A stretch of DNA of 64,000 nucleotides from assembly GCA_900016675.1 (NCBI GenBank), contig LN483070.1, forward strand, positions 496,001 to 560,000, written 5' to 3'. The notes beneath the pieces were generated by a model. That model did not search any database and was not told the DNA's origin. It saw nothing but the letters and a program-made list of their open reading frames with translations. The first letter of the stretch is position 1. Each line of letters starts with the position of its first letter. Source of the DNA: Arthrobacter saudimassiliensis (lineage in GTDB: Bacteria > Actinomycetota > Actinomycetes > Actinomycetales > Micrococcaceae). Both the position numbers and the translations under genes were made by a program. Below, piece after piece: positions 24,948 to 32,081 of this stretch.

Positions 24948-25559
24948 CTACAGGCCGGCGCGCGGCCCGCCGGACTCCGGGTCGTCCATCGCCGGATCGG
25001 CCGGGGGCGCCGCGTGCAGCCCGCTGCCCGTGGCGGCCGCCGTGCCGGTGCCCGCCGCAGCCGCACCCGAGGCGGGAGCCGGGCCCGATCCGGTCGCGGC
25101 GTTGCCGGGGGCATCCACGTTGCCGCGCCAAGCACCGGTCTCGGAGCCCCTGGACTCAATGAACTCCTTGAACCGGGCCAGGTCGGACTTCACCTGGCGG
25201 TCGTCGGCGCCGACGAGGTGCCCGATCTTCTCCGCGAAGGTTTCGGGATCCCAGTCGAGCTGGACCGTCACCCTGGTCTCGGTGTCGCTGAGTCGATGGA
25301 AGGTGACGACCCCGGCATGCGACTTTCCGTCGACGCTCTTCCAGGCCACCCGCTCATCCGGGTGCTGCTCGGTGATTTCGGCATCGAACTCGCGTTCCAC
25401 CCCGCCGACCTTGGTCTTCCAGTGGGTCATCGTGTCGGCCGTCTGGGTCACTGACTCCACGCCGCCCATGAAATGGGGGAATGACTCGAACTGCGTCCAC
25501 TGGTTGTAGGCAGTGGTCACGGGGACTGCGACGTCGATTGATTCTTCTACGGTGGTCAT
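24948..25559 (-). CDS. SRPBCC family (polyketide cyclase/dehydrase-like) protein
   Basis: 203 aa from ATG 25559 with GGAGGGAAG upstream. Residues 1-about 150 are a START/SRPBCC helix-grip domain (VTTAYNQWTQFESFPHFMGGVESV, VAWKSVDGKSHAGVVTF). The remaining 50 residues are an Ala/Gly/Pro-rich tail. It resembles the cyclase/dehydrase proteins common next to stress genes in this family; no ligand known. Divergent from dps. Confidence 0.85.
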   Translation of the reverse strand: MTTVEESIDVAVPVTTAYNQWTQFESFPHFMGGVESVTQTADTMTHWKTKVGGVEREFDAEITEQHPDERVAWKSVDGKSHAGVVTFHRLSDTETRVTVQLDWDPETFAEKIGHLVGADDRQVKSDLARFKEFIESRGSETGAWRGNVDAPGNAATGSGPAPASGAAAAGTGTAAATGSGLHAAPPADPAMDDPESGGPRAGL

Positions 25560-25639
25560 GCACTTCCCTCCGATAGTGGAAATCCCAGTGCAGAGGCCTT
25601 TCCGGCCCCTCGTCACACACGCTATCCAAAGTAAGTAGC

Positions 25640-25666
25640 CTTATCAACATTTGATAAGCTTGCTTA
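25640..25666. promoter_or_regulatory. Nested inverted repeats in the dps / SRPBCC divergent promoter region
   Basis: Two overlapping repeats: CTTATCA-N5-TGATAAG (25640-25658) and TAAGC-TT-GCTTA (25655-25666). The second matches the AAGC-NN-GCTT motif near ku and the SDR gene. They lie in the 152-bp gap between dps (plus) and the SRPBCC gene (minus), so they probably regulate one or both. Confidence 0.55.
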
Positions 25667-25711
25667 GGCAGGTTCCCTTACAGGCAGAACCGTTCGTGAG
25701 TGGAGGAAAAA

Positions 25712-26209
25712 ATGAAGGCATCCGAAACACTGACCACCAATCTGCAGGCCGTCCTCGTTGACCTGATCGAACTGCATCTGCAGGGCAAGCAGGCGCACTG
25801 GAACGTCGTGGGACGCAACTTCCGGGATCTGCACCTGCAGCTGGACGAAATCATCGAAGATGCCCGTACGTTCGCGGACGAGCTGGCCGAGCGCATGCGC
25901 GCCCTGCAGGCCGTGCCGGACGGCCGCAGCCGGGCCGTCGCCGAGGGCACCTCGCTGCCGCCGTTCCCGGCCGGGCTGGTCGGCACACGGGACACCGTCG
26001 CCCTGGTCGTGGCCATGCTGGACGCCGTGGTGACCCGGATGCGGGACGTGCACGACCAGGTGGATGAGGAGGATCCGACCACCGCGGACATCCTGCACGG
26101 CTTCATTGCCAAGCTTGAGCAGTACGCCTGGATGGTCGATGCCGAGAACATCGAGCCGACGGCGGATGTGGTGACGCCGGAGGGCATGGCCACCCAGCCC
26201 ACCGAGTAG
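25712..26209 (+). CDS. dps: Dps family ferritin-like DNA-protection protein
   Basis: 165 aa from ATG 25712 with GGAGG upstream. Contains the Dps ferroxidase signature LQGKQAHWNVVGRNFRDLHLQLDEI (seen in part as QAHWNV with later Asp and Glu) followed by the helical bundle. Dps dodecamers oxidise and store iron and protect DNA from peroxide. Promoter region carries the palindromes described at 25640-25666. Confidence 0.93.
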   Translation: MKASETLTTNLQAVLVDLIELHLQGKQAHWNVVGRNFRDLHLQLDEIIEDARTFADELAERMRALQAVPDGRSRAVAEGTSLPPFPAGLVGTRDTVALVVAMLDAVVTRMRDVHDQVDEEDPTTADILHGFIAKLEQYAWMVDAENIEPTADVVTPEGMATQPTE

Positions 26210-26274
26210 TCCCCCGGCCGCAGGAGCGGCGGGGCGCCCCGCAGGCGGGCCCGCCGCCCCTCCCCGGCCGGACG

Positions 26275-26985
26275 TCAGTCGCCGATGGCGGAACGGACCT
26301 CGTCCAGCAGCCGCGCCGTGTGGTCCTGGGCCTCCGCCGGCCGGCCTTCAGACACGGCTCGCGCAATGAGTTCGTGCCGGTGCACCGCCTGGGCGGGCGC
26401 CGCCGGCATCAGGCCGAGGCGGGTACGGCCCTCCAGCACTTCGCGCACCACGTAGTCGAGCGAAGCGAAGAGCTCGTTGCCGCTGCTGCGCAGCAGCAGC
26501 GTGTGAAAGGCGATGTCGGCGGCCAGGAAGTCCTCCCCGTGCCCGGCCGGGCCGGTACGGCGCATCCGCTCGGCCAGTTCGACCAGGAGGGCCCGTTCCT
26601 CCAGTCCGGCACTGCGGGCCGCGCAGGCGGCCGCGACCGGTTCAACCGCGGACCGCAGCTCGGTCAGGCTGCGGAACTGGCTTGCCCTGCCCTGGCCGGC
26701 CAGGCGCCAGCGCATGATCCGGGCGTCGAGGACGTTCCAGCGCTGCGCCGGCTGGACCACCACACCGACGCGGCGCTTCGAGTACACCAGGTTGAGGGTC
26801 TCGAGGGTCCGGATGCTCTCGCGCACGACGGTGCGGGAAACGAGGTATTCCTCCTGCAGCGATTCGAGGGTCAGGCGGTCCCCCGGGCGCAGCGCCCCCT
26901 CAATAATGCGCCGGCCGAGGGCCTCGATGACCCCTTCGCTGAGGACGGCTGCCGGCGCAGCTGTCGCGGACCCGCGCAGTTCCAC
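26275..26985 (-). CDS. GntR/FadR-family (FCD) transcriptional regulator
   Basis: 236 aa from GTG 26985, chosen because GAAGAGGGG lies 6 nt upstream. N-terminal winged helix (IIEGALRPGDRLTLESLQEEYLVSRTVVRESIRTLE) and a C-terminal all-helical FCD effector domain with metal-ligand type residues (DIAFHTLLL, HELIARAV). Divergent from a gluconokinase gene, so gluconate or a related sugar acid is the probable effector. A TGGT-GAT-ACCT site in the shared promoter region fits FadR-type operators. Confidence 0.9.
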   Translation of the reverse strand: MELRGSATAAPAAVLSEGVIEALGRRIIEGALRPGDRLTLESLQEEYLVSRTVVRESIRTLETLNLVYSKRRVGVVVQPAQRWNVLDARIMRWRLAGQGRASQFRSLTELRSAVEPVAAACAARSAGLEERALLVELAERMRRTGPAGHGEDFLAADIAFHTLLLRSSGNELFASLDYVVREVLEGRTRLGLMPAAPAQAVHRHELIARAVSEGRPAEAQDHTARLLDEVRSAIGD

Positions 26986-27067
26986 CCGATACCCCTCTTC
27001 CGTCGTCGGTCCTTGCCGCGGACCCCGCTGTTCACAGTAGTCCGCGGCAATGCGGCAGGCCACTCTA

Positions 27068-27078
27068 TGGTGATACCT
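27068..27078. promoter_or_regulatory. Candidate GntR/FCD operator
   Basis: TGGTGATACCT, close to the TGGTnnnACCA palindrome bound by FadR-subfamily regulators, in the 157-bp gap between the regulator (minus) and gluconokinase (plus). Confidence 0.5.
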
Positions 27079-27142
27079 TTGTCACGGATCGCGGTGCCTG
27101 CCGACACGCGTCGTCCGCAGCAGGCTGAGCAAGGAGATGACC

Positions 27143-27664
27143 ATGGAGGTTACCCCGCAGCACGTGGTCGTCATGGGCGTATCCGGCTCCGGAAAAACGA
27201 CCATCGCCTCCTGCCTCTCCGAACACCTCGGCTGGATTGCAGCGGAGGCCGACGAGTTCCATTCCGCCGCGAACATTGCCAAGATGACCGCGGGAATCCC
27301 CCTCACCGACGACGACCGCGGCCCATGGCTGGCCGCGATCCGCGACTGGATGAGCATCCAGGCCCGGCACGGTCGGTCCACCATCGTCACCTGCTCGGCC
27401 TTGAAGCGTTCCTACCGCAACGAGCTGCGCACCGCCGAGGGAGATGTGCATTTCGTGCATCTCTCCGGCGCCCCGGACGTCCTGCGGGAGCGGATGAAGA
27501 CCCGCAGCGGGCACTTCATGCCCCCTGCGCTGCTCGCCTCGCAGCTGGCCACGCTGGAGCCGCTGGAACCCGCGGAGCCCGGCATCACCGTCGACATCAT
27601 GCTGACGCCTCCGGAGATTGCCCAGGACATCCTGCAGCGGCTGAAGCTTCCGCAGAACCGCTGA
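27143..27664 (+). CDS. gntK: Gluconokinase
   Basis: 173 aa from ATG 27143; AAGGAG at 27131-27136 is 6 nt upstream, whereas the in-frame ATG at 27137 touches it. P-loop GVSGSGKTT, then EADEFHSAANIAKM, PLTDDDRGPWL and CSALKRSYRNELR, the fingerprint of the GntK family. It phosphorylates D-gluconate to 6-phosphogluconate. A gluconate permease is not adjacent. Confidence 0.93.
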   Translation: MEVTPQHVVVMGVSGSGKTTIASCLSEHLGWIAAEADEFHSAANIAKMTAGIPLTDDDRGPWLAAIRDWMSIQARHGRSTIVTCSALKRSYRNELRTAEGDVHFVHLSGAPDVLRERMKTRSGHFMPPALLASQLATLEPLEPAEPGITVDIMLTPPEIAQDILQRLKLPQNR

Positions 27665-27765
27665 CCGTTCCGCCCGGCCGGCAGGTTTGTCAGTGCCGCG
27701 TGTGAAGATCATGTGGTGCCGAACCCGGCACAGGCATCAACGAACGTCAGAAGGATCACCGCACC

Positions 27766-28539
27766 ATGATGGGTGGCCACCACGCCGCGAGCGGGGCAGC
27801 GGCATGGGTCGCCGTCGCCTCCACCGCCCCCTTTGCCCTTGGCTGGTACCCGGTCGATCCGCTGGGCATCGTCAGCGGAGCCCTGCTCACGGCCGGAGCC
27901 GCCCTGCTGCCGGACATCGACCACCGCAGCGGAACGATTGCCCATGCCCTGCCCCCGGTCACCACCGTCCTGGCCCGGCTGGTCGAGCACTTCAGCGGCG
28001 GGCACCGGCGGGGAACCCACTCAGTGCTTGGCGTGCTCGCGTTCACCGCGCTGGCGGCGGCGCTGGGCCGCATCACGGCCGATGTGCCGGTCCTGGGCAG
28101 CGTCGCGGTGGGAGCCGGGATCCTGTCCGTGCTCCTGATGGGTTTTGCGCTCAAGGCGCTGAAGATCGCCGGCGGGCCGGTGCGCAGCTGGGTCCTGGCC
28201 CTGTCGCTGTCGCTGTTCGTTGCCGTCTACGCCCCGGAGAACAATGTGTGGCTTCCCCTGGCGGTCGGACTCGGCGTGGCTGCCCACATCGTAGGAGACC
28301 TGCTGACGCATCAGGGCGTCATGCTGCTCTGGCCGTTCCGGATCAAACGGCCCCGGGCCCTGCAGCGCGTCCCCGGAATCAACAGGATCTGGCGCAGCAG
28401 CGGCTGCGTGTCCCTGCCGCTCATCGGGCGGGCGGGCTCCTGGCGCGAATGGATGCTCATGGTTCCCGTCACCCTGTACGCCGTCTACGGCACGGTCCAT
28501 GCCCTCCTCGGCGGAGTGCGGATCTGGCTGGCTGCCTAG
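27766..28539 (+). CDS. Membrane-bound metal-dependent hydrolase, YdjM/LexA-binding-associated family
   Basis: 257 aa. DIDHRSG, HRRGTHS and HIVGDLLTHQGV provide the conserved His/Asp set of the YdjM (DUF457) family, set among several hydrophobic helices. Predicted inner-membrane metal-dependent hydrolase; substrate unknown. Its stop abuts that of the convergent VOC gene with no spacer. Confidence 0.88.
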   Translation: MMGGHHAASGAAAWVAVASTAPFALGWYPVDPLGIVSGALLTAGAALLPDIDHRSGTIAHALPPVTTVLARLVEHFSGGHRRGTHSVLGVLAFTALAAALGRITADVPVLGSVAVGAGILSVLLMGFALKALKIAGGPVRSWVLALSLSLFVAVYAPENNVWLPLAVGLGVAAHIVGDLLTHQGVMLLWPFRIKRPRALQRVPGINRIWRSSGCVSLPLIGRAGSWREWMLMVPVTLYAVYGTVHALLGGVRIWLAA

Positions 28540-28917
28540 TCAGTCCTGGTGCAGCTGGATGTAGTTGCCGCAGCCGTCGTCGAAAACCGCCTGGGTGCCC
28601 ATGGCATCGGAGGTCGGTTCGCCGGTGAACCTCACGCCCAGGGCCGTCAGCCGGTCCACCTCGGCCGCCAGATCGTCCACCCCCAACACGACCGCCGGCA
28701 GTCCGAGGCCGTAAAGGCCGCTCCGGTACGCCTCGGCGACCGGGTTGTCGCTGGGCTCCAGCAGCAGGCCCGGGCCGGTGGGTTCCTCAGGGGATCGGAC
28801 CACGAAGAGGTTGTACTCCGGCATGACCATCAACGGTTCGAAGCCCAGCGTTCCGGTATAGAACTCGAAGGCCGCCGCCGGGTCCGTGACGTGGATGCTG
28901 CTCATCTTGATTCGCAT
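28540..28917 (-). CDS. VOC (glyoxalase/bleomycin-resistance) superfamily protein
   Basis: 125 aa from ATG 28917 (a GTG at 28923 is an alternative). Single VOC domain: MSSIHVTDPAAAFEFYTGTLGFEP, a central GLGLPAVVLGVDDLAAEVDRL, and the terminal FDDGCGNYIQL with a Glu-poor end. Lyase, dioxygenase or binding roles are all possible; function not assigned. Confidence 0.85.
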   Translation of the reverse strand: MRIKMSSIHVTDPAAAFEFYTGTLGFEPLMVMPEYNLFVVRSPEEPTGPGLLLEPSDNPVAEAYRSGLYGLGLPAVVLGVDDLAAEVDRLTALGVRFTGEPTSDAMGTQAVFDDGCGNYIQLHQD

Positions 28918-28952
28918 GGGCACACGTTACCCAACACCGCCCCCATTTCCCC

Positions 28953-28977
28953 GGCCGCCGACGGCGTTCCGGCGGCC
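28953..28977 (-). terminator. Hairpin after the LysR-effector-like gene
   Basis: 8-bp stem GGCCGCCG / CGGCGGCC with a 9-nt loop, 22 nt past the stop of the minus-strand gene ending at 28999. Confidence 0.45.
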
Positions 28978-28998
28978 CCTGGGTCCGAAGGGCCGGGA

Positions 28999-29742
28999 TT
29001 ACCGCCCCCGACGCCGGGGCGCCGCCCCTCCCGCGGTCCGCCCGCCGCGCCCGGCGGCGCGGGCCGACCGGGTGCCTGCGGCCGTCCCCGTGCCTTTCCC
29101 CGTGCTCTTTGCGCTCTTCGTGCCGGCACCCTTCCCGGCCTTCCCACTCCGTGGAGCCTCCGCCGAGGGCTGGCGGGAGCTGTTGGCGGTCCGCCCCCGG
29201 ACCACTCCCACGAACTCCTGGATAGTGTCGCTGTCAGCGTCCTCAGGCCAGGCCAGGACGATGCGGGTGGCCGCGGCGTCGCGCACCGGACGTGCCACCA
29301 CGTCCCGCCGGGAGTGCAGGCGGGCTACCGACATCGGCAGCAGCATCAGGCCGGCACCCGAGGCCACCACTTCCACCCCGATGCCCGCGCCGCCCATCTC
29401 GGCCGGGTCCAGCAGCGTTTCGCCCGCCAGCGCGGCAAGGTCCAGCTCGTCGAACAGGGAGAGTTCGTGGTCACGGGGGGCGAGCACCACCGGCTGCTCC
29501 ACATATAGGGGTACGGCGCTGAGGCCCTGGGGCCGGGCATATCCCTCGGCCGGGAAACGCAGGAAGGCAAGGTGCGCTTCGCCGCTGCGCAGCATCGCCT
29601 CCGCCGCCGTTTCCTCAACCGGAAACGCGTCCAGCGGGCGGGCCGAGCGCTCCCGCCAGCGGCCCAGCCATTTTCCCGGCGTCACTCCCGGGACGTAGGC
29701 CACGCGGAGCGCGGAGGAATCGGATTCAGTCTTGGCGGCCAC
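28999..29742 (-). CDS. LysR-type effector (substrate-binding) domain protein lacking the HTH, with basic tail
   Basis: 247 aa. Residues about 10-180 resemble the periplasmic-binding-like effector domain of LysR regulators (LRVAYVPGVTPGKWLGRWRE, VVLAPRDHELS, VVASGAGLMLLPMSVARL), but the protein starts directly with it: no winged helix-turn-helix is present. The last about 55 residues are very rich in Lys, Arg, Gly and Ala (GKAGKGAGTKSAKSTGKG and onwards), a likely nucleic-acid-binding tail. Divergent from a DUF5997 gene 105 bp away. Function unknown. Confidence 0.8.
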   Translation of the reverse strand: MAAKTESDSSALRVAYVPGVTPGKWLGRWRERSARPLDAFPVEETAAEAMLRSGEAHLAFLRFPAEGYARPQGLSAVPLYVEQPVVLAPRDHELSLFDELDLAALAGETLLDPAEMGGAGIGVEVVASGAGLMLLPMSVARLHSRRDVVARPVRDAAATRIVLAWPEDADSDTIQEFVGVVRGRTANSSRQPSAEAPRSGKAGKGAGTKSAKSTGKGTGTAAGTRSARAAGRGGRTAGGAAPRRRGR

Positions 29743-29847
29743 CCGTCAACTTTCCCACACCATCGCCCCGCTCCGGCCGACTCCTGCCGCATCCGTGACC
29801 TGCAGCACCCGAAGCACAGCCGTCTCCGCGCCCGATACCCTTGCCGT

Positions 29848-30258
29848 ATGAGTTCCTCCAAGAGCCAGCCGGCCATGAAACCGGCCACGGCCGCCAAGAA
29901 ACTGGGCATTTACCTGCCCGCAGCACCCGCAGAGTTCCAGGACAGCCCGCTCACCCGTGAGCAGTTCCTGGCCCTGCAGTCCGACCCGCCCGAGTGGCTC
30001 ACCGAGCTGCGCCGCAACGGCCCGCATCCCCGCCCCGAGGTCGCCCGCAAGCTGAACGTGTCGATCAGCGGGCTGACCCGCGGCGGCATTACCGAGGCGC
30101 TGACCACCGAGCAGATCAAGGCGCTGCTGGCCGATCCGCCGGCATGGCTGGTCGAAGAGCGTGCCAGGTTCGCTGCCGTACGCGAGGAAGAGCGCCGCCT
30201 GCGGGAAAAGGCCGGCCAGGACACCACGGACCGGAAGAAGCAGGCCCCGGGCCGCTGA
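29848..30258 (+). CDS. DUF5997 family protein
   Basis: 136 aa from ATG 29848. Conserved core: AAKKLGIYLPAAPAEFQDSPL, PPEWLTELRRNGPHPRPEVA, KLNVSISGLTRGGIT, typical of DUF5997 in actinobacteria. The KLNVSISGL segment could be a small helical DNA- or protein-binding unit. It is divergently paired with the LysR-effector-like gene, an arrangement I recall from related genomes, hinting at joint function. No catalytic motif. Confidence 0.82.
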   Translation: MSSSKSQPAMKPATAAKKLGIYLPAAPAEFQDSPLTREQFLALQSDPPEWLTELRRNGPHPRPEVARKLNVSISGLTRGGITEALTTEQIKALLADPPAWLVEERARFAAVREEERRLREKAGQDTTDRKKQAPGR

Positions 30259-30341
30259 CCCGGCGGTCCGGGACGGCGCCCTGCCCCGTCCCGGACCGGC
30301 AGCCGCTGCGTCCGGGCAGGAACCGCCCTCAGCACATAAAA

Positions 30342-30369
30342 AATCACCCCGGCCGGAGCCGGGGTGATT
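30342..30369 (-). terminator. Rho-independent terminator of tRNA-Leu
   Basis: 12-bp stem AATCACCCCGGC / GCCGGGGTGATT with loop CGGA; read on the minus strand it is followed by TTTTTAT. It starts 7 nt after the tRNA 3' end and may also stop the DUF5997 transcript. Confidence 0.85.
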
Positions 30370-30375
30370 CCCTGT

Positions 30376-30461
30376 TGGTGCGCGAGGGGGGATTTGAACC
30401 CCCACGCCCTTTCGGACACTGGCACCTGAAGCCAGCGCGTCTGCCGTTCCGCCACTCGCGC
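30376..30461 (-). tRNA. tRNA-Leu (CAG)
   Basis: 86 nt including an encoded CCA. Acceptor stem GCGCGAG / CTCGCGC, anticodon loop CTTCAGG giving CAG, a long variable arm (GTCCGAAAGGGC region) as expected for Leu, and T loop GGTTCAAATCC. Reads codon CUG, the main Leu codon here. Confidence 0.95.
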
Positions 30462-30861
30462 AAGTGAACTCCCGCGGCCACGATGTGCAATCGGTCTCCC
30501 TGCCGGACATCATCCAGCTGGTCGGACTGTTTGCGTTTCCGTTTCCTCGGGAACAGCAGAATCAAGCATACAGAACTTTTCCCGAAACGCCTAAACGAGC
30601 CAAAAACCCCGTGCCACAAGGGGTTCCACCGGCCTGCGCGACGCCGGAGAGACGCTTCCCGGAGCCCTCCGCAGTGGATAGGACGGCGGGCGCGGCGTCA
30701 AGGGCAGTGCCGGTTTCGGCGGTACGTTGTTGAGACACGTGAGCGCGGACCCCAGTAGTATCGGAGTAGGTGTACCAGTGCCGTACCTGTGCCGCCTCCG
30801 CTTTCGGCGGAGCGGCGGGACCGGCATCCATCAGCTGTGAGGATTGTGGAAGGAGGCGAAC
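30462..30861. other. Intergenic region between tRNA-Leu and the fhaA operon
   Basis: 400 bp with no convincing gene; the short open frames here lack ribosome sites and composition of genes. It holds an AACCCC-N9-GGGGTT repeat near 30605 followed by T residues on the minus strand. TTGAGA (30730) and TAGTAT (30756) hint at a promoter for the downstream operon, but their 20-bp spacing is poor. GGAAGGAGG just before 30862 is the fhaA ribosome site. Confidence 0.5.
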
Positions 30862-31599
30862 ATGGGCTTGCTCGACAACGTTGAGCGCGGCATCGAACGG
30901 GTCGTCCGCAGCGCCTTCTCCACCGGATCGTCCGGCCGGGTGGAACCGCTGGAACTGGCCACCGCTTTGCGCCGGGAGCTGGATGAGCGCTCCTACACCA
31001 TCAGCCAGGGCCGCGCCCTCGCCCCGAACGTCTTCACCATCCGCCTCGCCGATTCCGATTTCGCCCGCGCCCAGGACTGGGGAGCGCCGCTGGCCGAGGA
31101 GCTGTGCGACGTCATCATCAAGCACGCCCGCAGCCAGTCCTATACGCTGCAGGGCCCGGTGCGGGTGTCCTTCACCCGTGATTCCTCGCTGCGGGGCGGC
31201 AGCATGGAGATCGATTCGTCCTCCGAAAAGTCCACCCGTGCCGCGGCAGCGCCCCAGCACCGCCCCTCCCCGCCGGCTCCGCGGCAGAGTCCGACCAGGA
31301 TGCAGCCGGTGCTGGACATCAACGGGCAGCGCTATTCGATCAATGCATCCTCGGTGGTCCTGGGCCGTTCCTCCGAGGCCGACATCATGGTCGACGACAC
31401 GGGAGTGTCCCGGCGGCATCTGGAGATCCGTGCCGGCGGCGGGACGATCCGCGCCGTCGACCTCGGATCCACCAACGGCAGTTACGTGAACGGCCAGCGC
31501 ATCCGCAGCGAGGTACGGCTGGAGGACGGAGCGGTCATCACCATGGGCCGCACCCGCATCACGTTTCGGCTGCTTCCTGTACCGACCGGGGGAAACTAG
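30862..31599 (+). CDS. fhaA: FhaA: DUF3662 and FHA domain protein
   Basis: 245 aa from ATG 30862, preceded by AAGGAGG. Residues 1-about 115 are the DUF3662 domain (GLLDNVERGIERVVRSAFS); after a Pro/Ala linker the C-terminal FHA domain shows LGRSSEADIMV, SRRHLEI and DLGSTNGSYVNG, which bind phosphothreonine. In mycobacteria FhaA binds the pseudokinase MviN and links PknB signalling to cell-wall precursor export. First gene of the fhaA-fhaB-pstP-rodA-pbpA-pknA-pknB operon; 1-nt overlap with the next start. Confidence 0.95.
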   Translation: MGLLDNVERGIERVVRSAFSTGSSGRVEPLELATALRRELDERSYTISQGRALAPNVFTIRLADSDFARAQDWGAPLAEELCDVIIKHARSQSYTLQGPVRVSFTRDSSLRGGSMEIDSSSEKSTRAAAAPQHRPSPPAPRQSPTRMQPVLDINGQRYSINASSVVLGRSSEADIMVDDTGVSRRHLEIRAGGGTIRAVDLGSTNGSYVNGQRIRSEVRLEDGAVITMGRTRITFRLLPVPTGGN

Positions 31600-32081
31600 T
31601 GCTTGATGAACTGACGGTCACGCTGCTCCGCTATGGCTTCCTGCTGCTGCTCTGGATCCTGGTGCTGTCCGTGGTGGCTGCGATCCGGCGCGACCTTGTC
31701 GTCGGCGCCCGCAACCGCACCGCCACGCCCAGCGCCCGGCAGATGCGCCGCAACCCCGAGCTGCAGCCGCAGGCACCGGCGCCCAGGACGGCGCCGACCC
31801 GCCTGGTCGTGACCGAAGGCCCGCTCCGCGGCACATCGCTTGACCTTGCCGCGAGCCCCATCCTGCTGGGCCGCGCCCAGGAAGCCACCCTGGTCCTGGA
31901 GGACGACTACGCCTCGGGCCGGCATGCCCGGCTCTTCCCGCAGGGCAGCCGATGGTTCATCGAGGACCTGGGCTCCACCAACGGCACCTTCCTCGGGGAG
32001 AACCAGCTGACAAGGGCGCAGCCCGTGGAACCCGGCGTCCCGATCCGGATCGGTAAGACGGTCATCGAATTGAGGCCATGA
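31599..32081 (+). CDS. fhaB: FhaB/FipA: membrane-anchored FHA domain protein
   Basis: 160 aa, GTG start overlapping the fhaA TAG. One N-terminal membrane helix (YGFLLLLWILVLSVVAAI), a Pro-rich linker, then an FHA domain (LLGRAQEATLVLEDDYASGRHARL, DLGSTNGTFLG). The mycobacterial counterpart is phosphorylated by PknA/PknB and bridges to FtsZ and FtsQ. ATGA overlap with pstP. Confidence 0.93.
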   Translation: MLDELTVTLLRYGFLLLLWILVLSVVAAIRRDLVVGARNRTATPSARQMRRNPELQPQAPAPRTAPTRLVVTEGPLRGTSLDLAASPILLGRAQEATLVLEDDYASGRHARLFPQGSRWFIEDLGSTNGTFLGENQLTRAQPVEPGVPIRIGKTVIELRP

